Assembly (NCBI GenBank): GCA_947628045.1
Contig: CANQYP010000002.1
Span: 1-61,114, forward strand
DNA length: 61,114 nucleotides
Direction of reading: 5' to 3'
Source of the DNA: an uncultured Lachnospiraceae bacterium
GTDB taxonomy: Bacteria > Bacillota > Clostridia > Lachnospirales > Lachnospiraceae
Shown here: positions 1 through 6,539 of the stretch, piece by piece
How positions within the stretch are numbered: position 1 is the stretch's first letter
Layout: each line of letters begins with the position of its first letter
Translations under genes and position numbers: made by a program
The notes under the pieces: generated by a model
Databases searched by the model: none
What the model was told of the DNA's origin: nothing
Seen by the model: the letters and a program-made list of their open reading frames with translations, nothing else

Positions 1-891
1 GTGAAAGCGGTGGACGGCGTCACCTTTAACCTGAAACGCGGAACGACGATGGGGCTCGTGGGCGAGTCCGGCTGTGGCAAGACGACGACGGGGCGGACGA
101 TCCTGCGCCTGTCCGGCGAGAAGACGGGCGGGCAGGTGCTATTCAACGGGAAGGAAGTGTATGATCTGTCCGCGAAGGAGATGCGCGCGATGCGCACGAA
201 AATGCAGATCATCTTTCAGGACCCGTTCTCGAGCCTTTCCCCGCGGCTCCCGGTCGGAGAGATCATCGGCGAGGCGGTGCGCGAGCACAGTCTGGTGCCG
301 AAGGCGGAATTCAATGATTATATTGATCAGGTGATGGACAACTGCGGGCTGCAGCCCTTCCACAAGGAGCGCTATCCGCACGAGTTCTCCGGCGGGCAGA
401 GACAGCGCATCTGTATCGCGCGCGCTCTGGCGCTCAACCCGGAGTTCGTGGTCTGCGACGAGCCGGTGTCGGCGCTCGACGTCTCGATCCAGGCGCAGAT
501 CATCAACCTTCTGAAGGAGCTGCAGGAGCAGTACAAGCTGACCTACCTGTTCATCTCGCACGACCTGTCGGTCGTGGAGCATATCTCCGACACGGTGGGC
601 GTCATGTATCTGGGCAATCTCGTGGAGTATGGCAGGACGGAGGATATCTTCCGAAATCCGCTGCACCCGTACACGAAGGCGCTGTTCTCGGCGATCCCGA
701 TCCCGGATCCGAACGCGAAGATGAACCGGATCGTGCTCGAGGGTTCGATCCCGTCTCCGGCGAATCCGCCGTCAGGCTGCAAGTTCCACACCCGCTGCGC
801 GAACTGCACGCAGCGCTGCAAGGAGGAGGCTCCGGCGCAGCGCGAGGTGGAGCCGGGGCATTATGTGGTCTGCCATCTGTACGACAAGTGA
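1..891 (+). CDS. Oligopeptide/dipeptide ABC transporter ATP-binding protein, OppF-like (5' end cut by window)
   Basis: ATPase subunit that energises uptake of oligopeptides through an Opp/Dpp-type membrane complex. Walker A GESGCGKT (residues 21-28), the signature FSGGQRQR and the Walker B segment VVCDEPVSALD are intact. The C-terminal oligopeptide-transporter extension carries the usual cysteine-rich stretch (CKFHTRC, CTQRC). The first codon visible is GTG at base 1, but family members normally have about 25-35 residues before AVDGVTF, so the true start is probably upstream of the window. Being the F subunit it is probably the last gene of its operon; the permease and D-type ATPase genes would lie to the left. 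Degenerate repeats begin near its stop codon. Confidence 0.93.
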   Translation: MKAVDGVTFNLKRGTTMGLVGESGCGKTTTGRTILRLSGEKTGGQVLFNGKEVYDLSAKEMRAMRTKMQIIFQDPFSSLSPRLPVGEIIGEAVREHSLVPKAEFNDYIDQVMDNCGLQPFHKERYPHEFSGGQRQRICIARALALNPEFVVCDEPVSALDVSIQAQIINLLKELQEQYKLTYLFISHDLSVVEHISDTVGVMYLGNLVEYGRTEDIFRNPLHPYTKALFSAIPIPDPNAKMNRIVLEGSIPSPANPPSGCKFHTRCANCTQRCKEEAPAQREVEPGHYVVCHLYDK

Positions 892-1003
892 GGAAACCGG
901 ACAGCCGGAAAGCCGGAAGGTCTGCGAGGCGGCAGTGGTGAGAAAAGAGAGCTGGATTGTCTGAAAAGCGAAACGTTTGCGAGGTGGCTGTGATGAGGAA
1001 AGC
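867..1003 (+). repeat. Three degenerate copies of a ~52-bp unit across the oppF-like stop codon
   Basis: Segments beginning GGTCTGCC (867), GGTCTGCG (919) and CGTTTGCG (974) each run into a TGAGGAAA- or TGAGAAAA-like stretch. The first lies in the last codons of the upstream gene; the third carries the ribosome binding site and start of the next one. Similarity is weak, so this is tentative. Confidence 0.35.
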
Positions 1004-1349
1004 GGGAGGAAACGGGGATTCGGACGCAAAGCTGCATAGAGAGACCGTGGAGGACGACGGGCGTACGATCGCGGATATGAGCGCGGTCGAGAGTCCGAAT
1101 CTGTTCCGAATCCGCAGACCGGGATCCGCGCAGGGCACATCTTTGGAGCGCAGACAGTCAAAAAATCCGCCCCCGGAGGATCCGGCTGGGAGGGCTGCGG
1201 AGCGTCCGTGGGAGCAGCCGGATCTGCTGACTCCGCGGGAGCGCCGCATGTATATGCTCGGTGCGCTGAAAGCCGCGCTGCTCATCGCTCTGGCGTTTAT
1301 CGCGGGGCTCGGTCTGCTGATCCTGATCCTGCTCCGAATCTGGACGTAA
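993..1349 (+). CDS. Small tail-anchored membrane protein of unknown function
   Basis: 118 residues, not recognised. The N-terminal ~90 residues are hydrophilic, charged and low in order-promoting residues. A single strongly hydrophobic segment at the C-terminus (AALLIALAFIAGLGLLILIL) is followed by RIWT, so the protein is probably C-terminally anchored with most of its mass in the cytoplasm. ATG 993 was chosen because GAGGTG sits 7 bases upstream; an in-frame TTG at 957 is less likely. It stands about 100 bp after the peptide transporter ATPase and ends before a stem-loop, so it may be the distal gene of that operon. Confidence 0.55.
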   Translation: MRKAGGNGDSDAKLHRETVEDDGRTIADMSAVESPNLFRIRRPGSAQGTSLERRQSKNPPPEDPAGRAAERPWEQPDLLTPRERRMYMLGALKAALLIALAFIAGLGLLILILLRIWT

Positions 1350-1381
1350 GGGACGGCTGCCCAAATAAAAGTAGAATTCAG

Positions 1382-1433
1382 AAAAAGCCCGTGTTATAAT
1401 GTTGTGTAAGGCAGCAGGAAACACGGGCTTTTT
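1382..1433. terminator. Perfect 14-bp inverted repeat, bidirectional terminator-like
   Basis: Arms AAAAAGCCCGTGTT (1382-1395) and AACACGGGCTTTTT (1420-1433) are exact complements, giving a T-run on either strand. The distal arm and its left flank recur imperfectly about 45 bp downstream (GGGAAACACGGGTTTTG, ~1460-1477). Confidence 0.6.
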
Positions 1434-1537
1434 CGGAATTTACTGTGTTGTGCAGGACAGCGGGAAACACGGGTTTTGCTGAGCGGAGAAAGAATTTCGA
1501 TGTATTGTGTGGTTTGGGCTGAAGAATGAGGACTTCT

Positions 1538-2902
1538 ATGAATCCAATCTATGAGGAAAACGTACAGGCGCTCGACTTTATCGAGACAGCGACGGATATT
1601 CTGCGCAACGCCAGAAACGAGCTGTATCTGAACATGCGGTTCCTGGACGTGGCGCTGTCGTTGCTTGCTTTTTTGCCGGACGCGCAGATCGCCGGGACGG
1701 GGACGGACGGGAGCATTCTGTACTTTCAGCCGGACGCGCTTGTGGCACTGTTCCGAAAGGGGCGGCAGAGCGTGAACCGGCAGTATCTGCACAGCATCGT
1801 GCACTGTCTGTTTTCCCATCTGTGGAACCGAGGGGAACGGGACGGCGAATACTGGAGCCTTGCGTGTGACATCGCGGCGGAGTATGTGATCGACGGGCTG
1901 TACGTGAAGGCGGTACACCTGCCGAAGTCCGGGCTGCGGCGGGAGCTGTACCGGATGCTGGAGAGCACAGAGGGATTGCAGGAGGCAAAGAAAGACAGAC
2001 GTGCGGTCGTCACCGCCGAGCGCGTCTATCGTTTTCTGTGCAGGATGCATCCGGTGCAGGCGCAGCTCGACGTGTGGAAACGGGAGTTCCTTGTGGACGA
2101 CCACCGATATTGGGAGCAGGAAGACCCGAAGAAGAGCCCGAGTCCGCAGCGGCAGAAGTGGGACGATATCCGCGACCGGATGCAGACGGAGCTGGAGACC
2201 TTCTCGAAGGAGGCGAGCGGCGACACGAGGAGTCTGGAGGAGCAGCTGAGCGCCGCGAACCGCAAGCGTTATGATTATCGGGAGTTTTTGCGGAAGTTTT
2301 CTGTGCTGAAGGAAGAGATGCAGGTCGACCTGGATTCGTTCGATTATATTTTCTACAATTACGGCATGGAGCTGTATGGGAACATGCCGCTGATTGAGCC
2401 GCTGGAGACGAGGGAGGTGCAGAAGGTCGAGGATTTCGTGATCGTCGTGGACACCTCGATGTCCTGCAAGGGCGAGCTGATCCGGCGCTTTCTGGAGGAG
2501 ACCTACAGTGTGCTGAGCGAGTCGGAGGGTTTTTTCCGGAAGATCCATGTGCATATCCTGCAGTGTGACGACCGGGTGCAGGAGGACGTGCTGGTGACGA
2601 GCCGCGAGGAGATGCAGGATTATCTGGAGCATTTCACAGTGCGCGGATTCGGAGGGACGGATTTCCGCCCGGCGTTCGCGCGGGTGCAGGAGCTGCTGCT
2701 GCGGCAGTGCTTTACAAAGCTGCGCGGGCTGATCTATTTCACGGACGGGTACGGGACGTTTCCGGTGAAAAAACCGCCCTATGAGACAGCGTTCGTGTTT
2801 ATGAAAGAAGATTATCGGGACGTGGACGTGCCGCCGTGGGCGATCAAGCTGATCATCGGGGAAGAAGAACTGATGACCGCGGAAAAAATCAAAATGATCT
2901 GA
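1538..2902 (+). CDS. VWA-like domain protein (DUF2201 / putative metallopeptidase family)
   Basis: 454 residues, cytoplasmic. The N-terminal half resembles the predicted metallopeptidase-like part of DUF2201 proteins (SIVHCLFSHLWN, an HxxxxH-like pattern), and the C-terminal half is a von Willebrand A-type fold with a MIDAS-like set: DTSMS (DxSxS), GGTDFRP and YFTDGYG. ATG 1538 has GAGGA 5 bases upstream; an in-frame ATG at 1526 lacks a site. The next gene is a MoxR-type AAA ATPase, and MoxR/VWA pairs act together as chaperone-like modules in protein or metal-centre maturation. The target of this pair is not shown by the sequence. Confidence 0.8.
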   Translation: MNPIYEENVQALDFIETATDILRNARNELYLNMRFLDVALSLLAFLPDAQIAGTGTDGSILYFQPDALVALFRKGRQSVNRQYLHSIVHCLFSHLWNRGERDGEYWSLACDIAAEYVIDGLYVKAVHLPKSGLRRELYRMLESTEGLQEAKKDRRAVVTAERVYRFLCRMHPVQAQLDVWKREFLVDDHRYWEQEDPKKSPSPQRQKWDDIRDRMQTELETFSKEASGDTRSLEEQLSAANRKRYDYREFLRKFSVLKEEMQVDLDSFDYIFYNYGMELYGNMPLIEPLETREVQKVEDFVIVVDTSMSCKGELIRRFLEETYSVLSESEGFFRKIHVHILQCDDRVQEDVLVTSREEMQDYLEHFTVRGFGGTDFRPAFARVQELLLRQCFTKLRGLIYFTDGYGTFPVKKPPYETAFVFMKEDYRDVDVPPWAIKLIIGEEELMTAEKIKMI

Positions 2903-2949
2903 GAGCGAAGAACAGAAAAGCAGATTGAAAAAATCCGGCAACAGAAGGA

Positions 2950-3012
2950 TGTACGGAGGAAAGCCGGGCAGGAGTGCTGGCGAAAAAGGCTGTACAGAGG
3001 AAAGCCGGGCAG
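2950..3012 (+). repeat. Two imperfect tandem copies, 41-bp period
   Basis: TGTACGGAGGAAAGCCGGGC at 2950 recurs as TGTACAGAGGAAAGCCGGGC at 2991, between the VWA gene and its ATPase partner. Nothing else was recognised in this spacer. Confidence 0.6.
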
Positions 3013-3052
3013 AAATGTCGGATTGAAAAAGAGTAGACGGTGGAGAGCAGAG

Positions 3053-4699
3053 ATGAACATTAAGAGGGCGAAACAGGAGATCAAGGATACGATCGAGGCG
3101 TATCTATTGAAGGATGAATACGGGGAATATGTGATCCCGCAGATCCGGCAGCGGCCGGTGCTGCTTTTGGGCGCGCCGGGCATCGGCAAGACGCAGATCA
3201 TGGAGCAGATCGCGAAGGAGTGCGGGATCGCGCTGGTGGCGTACACGATCACGCACCACACGAGGCAGAGCGCGATCGGGCTGCCGTTTGTCTCGAAACA
3301 GAACTTCGGCGGGCGGGAGTACACGGTGACGGAGTACACGATGAGCGAGATCGTGGCGTCGCTCTATGAGAAGATGGAGAAGACCGGGCTCTCGGAGGGC
3401 ATTCTGTTCATCGATGAGATCAACTGCGTGTCGGAGACGCTCGCCCCGGCGATGCTGCAGTTTCTGCAGTGCAAGACCTTCGGGAGCCATGCGATCCCGC
3501 AGGGATGGATCATCGTGGCGGCGGGCAATCCGCCGGAGTACAACAAGTCGGTGCGCGAGTTCGACGTCGTGACGATGGACCGCGTCAAGAAGATCGAGGT
3601 GGAGCCGGATTTCGCGGTCTGGAAGGAATACGCGCAGCTGCAGCAGCTCCACCCGGCGGTGATCTCGTACCTGAACACGCGGACGGCGCATTTCTACAAG
3701 ATGGAGACGACGGTGGACGGCAGGAAGTTCGCGACGCCGCGCGGCTGGGAGGATCTCTCTCAGATGCTCGCGGTCTACGATGCGCTCGGCAAAGAGATGG
3801 ATCGCGAGGTGGTCGTGCAGTACATCCAGCACGAGACGATCGCAAAGGATTTTGCGAACTATCTGGAGCTGTACCGCAAGTACCAGATGGATTATCAGCT
3901 CGAGGAGGTGCTGGAGGGGCGGATCGATCCGCTGCTGCTGAAAAAGGCGGCGCATGCGCCGTTTGACGAGCGGCTGAGTGTGGTTGGTCTTCTGCTCGGG
4001 CGCTGCCGGAATCGTTTTGCGGAGCTGATGCGCGTGGAGCAGGCGACGGAGCTGTTCTACGGAGAGCTGAAAAAACTGAAAATGCACTTACTTTCCGGAG
4101 AAACCGGCGGCGAACCGACGGGAGTGAACCTGCAGACGGACAGTGGAAGAGAGGCAGTTGGCATTGCAGACAGGGTGATTGCAGCAGAGAGAACGGATAA
4201 TGCCGAAAAAGGAAATAGGGGTTCAGAATTTTTGAGCGTAGACGAAATTTTGAGCGCCGTGCTTGCCGATTTTCAGGCGGAGACTGAATGCAGAAAGACG
4301 GCGGAGCTTTTGACGAGACAGGAGGAACAGACTCGCCGCCGGGTGACAGAACTGCTGGAGCAGTATCGGCGGGAACTGCGAAAGGAGGACGTGCCGGACG
4401 GCGAGACCGCGTTCGCCCGGATCCGGGAGTGGTTCGACGGGGAGCAGGACGCGCTGGAGCGGGAGCTTGCCGATGCCGGGGCGATGCTGGAGCACGCGTT
4501 TGACTTTCTGGAGGCGGCGTTCTCCGCGGGACAGGAGATGGTCATCTTCGTCACGGAGCTGAACCGGGATCCCTACAGCGTGCATTTCCTGCAGGAGTAC
4601 GAGTGCGAGCGCTATTACCGCTACAACAGAGAGCTCCTGTTTGAGGAGAGCGGGAGGGCGATCGAGGCGAGGCTGCGGGAGGTTCATTTCTCCGATTGA
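3053..4699 (+). CDS. MoxR-type AAA+ ATPase
   Basis: 548 residues. Walker A GAPGIGKT at 40-47 and Walker B ILFIDE at 117-122 are intact, followed by a typical AAA_5/MoxR sequence (GWIIVAAGNPPEYN, sensor region). The last ~180 residues are an extra charged, probably helical tail not needed for ATPase function. ATG 3053 has GGTGGAG just upstream; the in-frame TTG at 3023 has none. It follows the VWA gene and is expected to work with it: ATP-driven remodelling of a client recruited by the VWA partner. Its stop codon overlaps the -35 hexamer of the next operon. Confidence 0.88.
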   Translation: MNIKRAKQEIKDTIEAYLLKDEYGEYVIPQIRQRPVLLLGAPGIGKTQIMEQIAKECGIALVAYTITHHTRQSAIGLPFVSKQNFGGREYTVTEYTMSEIVASLYEKMEKTGLSEGILFIDEINCVSETLAPAMLQFLQCKTFGSHAIPQGWIIVAAGNPPEYNKSVREFDVVTMDRVKKIEVEPDFAVWKEYAQLQQLHPAVISYLNTRTAHFYKMETTVDGRKFATPRGWEDLSQMLAVYDALGKEMDREVVVQYIQHETIAKDFANYLELYRKYQMDYQLEEVLEGRIDPLLLKKAAHAPFDERLSVVGLLLGRCRNRFAELMRVEQATELFYGELKKLKMHLLSGETGGEPTGVNLQTDSGREAVGIADRVIAAERTDNAEKGNRGSEFLSVDEILSAVLADFQAETECRKTAELLTRQEEQTRRRVTELLEQYRRELRKEDVPDGETAFARIREWFDGEQDALERELADAGAMLEHAFDFLEAAFSAGQEMVIFVTELNRDPYSVHFLQEYECERYYRYNRELLFEESGRAIEARLREVHFSD

Positions 4700-4724
4700 C
4701 AGAATACGTCTAATGTGTTAGACT
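4696..4724 (+). promoter_or_regulatory. Promoter of the BlaI/BlaR1-type operon
   Basis: TTGACA (4696-4701), 17-bp spacer, TAGACT (4719-4724). The first palindromic operator lies across the spacer and -10. Confidence 0.75.
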
Positions 4725-4749
4725 ACACGTGAAGTCTAATGCGTTAGAC
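4708..4749 (+). promoter_or_regulatory. Two 16-bp palindromic operators for the BlaI-type repressor
   Basis: GTCTAATGTGTTAGAC (4708-4723) and GTCTAATGCGTTAGAC (4734-4749) each have perfect 6-bp arms and differ by one base. They are 26 bp apart, and the upstream one overlaps the -10. Position and symmetry fit autorepression by the dimeric winged-helix protein encoded next; binding itself is inferred. Confidence 0.75.
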
Positions 4750-4835
4750 GTAATTTTTTTATGGAAATAATGAGAAATGATCTGCAGCGACAGGGGATGT
4801 TGACAATTATTTTGAAGTTACAAGGAGCGAACTTT

Positions 4836-5186
4836 ATGGACACACCGAAGATCTTTGAGAGCGAATATCGGTTCTGCCTGATCCTGTGGAGGCACGAGCC
4901 GATCAACAGCACGAAACTGGCGAGAATCTGCAAGGAGGAGCTTGGCTGGAGCCGGACGACCACGTACACGGTCATCCGCCGTCTGAGCGATCGCGGGGTC
5001 GTCAAAAATGAAAACGCGGTCGTCACCTCGCTGGTCAGCAAGGAGGAGGTACAGGCTGCGGAGATGGATGAGATGATGGAGAAAACCTTCGAAGGCTCCC
5101 TGCCCGCGTTTATCGCGGCGTTTGCCCGGCGGCAGAAACTGTCTGATTCCGAGATCGAGGAGATCCGGCGCATCATCGAGAAGTGA
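4836..5186 (+). CDS. BlaI/MecI-family winged-helix repressor
   Basis: 116 residues, close to family length. The winged-helix region (residues ~10-60: STKLARICKEELGWSRTTTY, then TVIRRLSDRGVV) matches BlaI/MecI/CopY repressors, with a short helical dimerisation tail. ATG 4836 was chosen for the AAGGAGCG site just upstream; the in-frame ATG at 4761 lacks one. It probably binds the two palindromes at 4708-4749 and is inactivated by the membrane metalloprotease encoded 12 bp downstream. The signal and full regulon are unknown; the adjacent ABC transporter is the obvious candidate target. Confidence 0.88.
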   Translation: MDTPKIFESEYRFCLILWRHEPINSTKLARICKEELGWSRTTTYTVIRRLSDRGVVKNENAVVTSLVSKEEVQAAEMDEMMEKTFEGSLPAFIAAFARRQKLSDSEIEEIRRIIEK

Positions 5187-5198
5187 GGGGATGAGAGG

Positions 5199-6416
5199 AT
5201 GGAAACGGTATTTCTCACCTTGCTGCGCATCAGCGTCAACGCGGGCTGGCTGGTGCTTGCCGTGCTGTTTCTGCGGGTCGTTTTTCGGAGGGCGCCCGGC
5301 TGGCTGCGCTGCGCCTTCTGGGGAATGGTCGCCGCATGTCTGATCTGTCCGGTGACCGTCGCAAGTCCGTGGAGTCTGCGCCCGGATGCCGGAGGAATCT
5401 TTGAGAACTATATCCGCCTGGATTTGGCGCGCTCTTCCGTCGTGCTGGAGGGAGGCAGAACAGGTGTGGGCGGGCTGTCGTTCTGGTCTGTGGCGGCTGT
5501 CGTCTGGCTTGTCGGCATGTGCGCCATGTTTCTTTATCTGTTCGTTTCGTCCGGACGCTTGAACCGCATGCTTGCGGCGGAGAAACTGTTGTCGGAGACG
5601 GATGTGTTTTGCGGGGCGGAAAGAGCAGGGGACTCGGGAAATGCAGAAGGAAGGTTCGGGACTGCTCCGCCGCGGCGGATCGTGCAGAGCGGGCACATCG
5701 ATTCTCCCTTTGTGTTCGGCGTGTTCCGTCCGCTGATCTGCCTGCCGCGCCGGATGGCGACACAGGACAGGAGCTATGCGATCGCCCACGAACAGGCGCA
5801 TATTGACCGGAAGGATCACTGGTGGAAACTGATCGGATTCATGCTCTTGTCGGTCTATTGGTTTCAGCCGCTGCTGTGGGCGGCTTACGGTTTGTTTTGC
5901 AGAGATATCGAGACGGCTTGTGATGAAAAATTGATTCGCGTGATGTCCCCGGAGGAGCGCCGGGCATATGCGGTCGCGCTGCTGCGGTGCAGCACGGGAA
6001 GGCATGAGCTTGCCGCTTTCCCTGCATTTGGAGAGGCGGGTGTAAAGGGCAGGATTCGCCATGTGATGGATTATCGGAAAGCGTCTGCCCGGGTGATCGC
6101 GGCTGCGGCTGCGGCGGGCGTGATCACAGCGCTTGCTTTGCTGACGGATCCGGCGCATGCCACGGAACCGCCGGCGGAAACGGCGAAGACGGCGGCGGAA
6201 AATATCTGGCAGATCGTCGATTTCCTGGATGTGTCGAGACAGAAGAGCCCGGTGTATCTATATGTCGTATGCGAGACGGGAGACCGCTGCTTTCTCGTGT
6301 CGCGGAGCATCGGCGATTTCTGGGACAGGGAGGTTCTTCTGGACAACGGAGATTCCCGCTACGTTCTGGCTGTCCCGTATGATAATGCCCTGTATTATGT
6401 CGGCGAGATCGCGTGA
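5199..6416 (+). CDS. BlaR1-type M56 membrane metalloprotease without a penicillin-sensor domain
   Basis: 405 residues. Two N-terminal membrane segments (~9-29, ~37-56) and two further ones flank the protease core. The zinc motif HEQAH is at 197-201 with the downstream ligand region DIETACDE near 237-244, as in M56 peptidases. Another membrane segment lies near 285-305. After it comes a ~100-residue extracytoplasmic tail that is not a transpeptidase/beta-lactamase-like domain, so beta-lactam sensing is unlikely. It starts 12 bp after the repressor gene (site GGGGATGAGAGG) and should cleave or inactivate that repressor on an unknown signal. Confidence 0.85.
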   Translation: METVFLTLLRISVNAGWLVLAVLFLRVVFRRAPGWLRCAFWGMVAACLICPVTVASPWSLRPDAGGIFENYIRLDLARSSVVLEGGRTGVGGLSFWSVAAVVWLVGMCAMFLYLFVSSGRLNRMLAAEKLLSETDVFCGAERAGDSGNAEGRFGTAPPRRIVQSGHIDSPFVFGVFRPLICLPRRMATQDRSYAIAHEQAHIDRKDHWWKLIGFMLLSVYWFQPLLWAAYGLFCRDIETACDEKLIRVMSPEERRAYAVALLRCSTGRHELAAFPAFGEAGVKGRIRHVMDYRKASARVIAAAAAAGVITALALLTDPAHATEPPAETAKTAAENIWQIVDFLDVSRQKSPVYLYVVCETGDRCFLVSRSIGDFWDREVLLDNGDSRYVLAVPYDNALYYVGEIA

Positions 6417-6539
6417 AACCGGGCGGGAGAGTGATTTTGAAAGAGGTGTGAACCGATAGGATATCTGACATGAAATCCGCAAGAATGCAAAATTATGAGG
6501 ATCGATTTTCGGGATACAGAATGATAGGGAGGGATACAG

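Noticed and set aside
5199-6416. Beta-lactam sensor BlaR1
   Set aside because: The C-terminal penicillin-binding sensor domain is absent, so only the M56 protease relay is supported.
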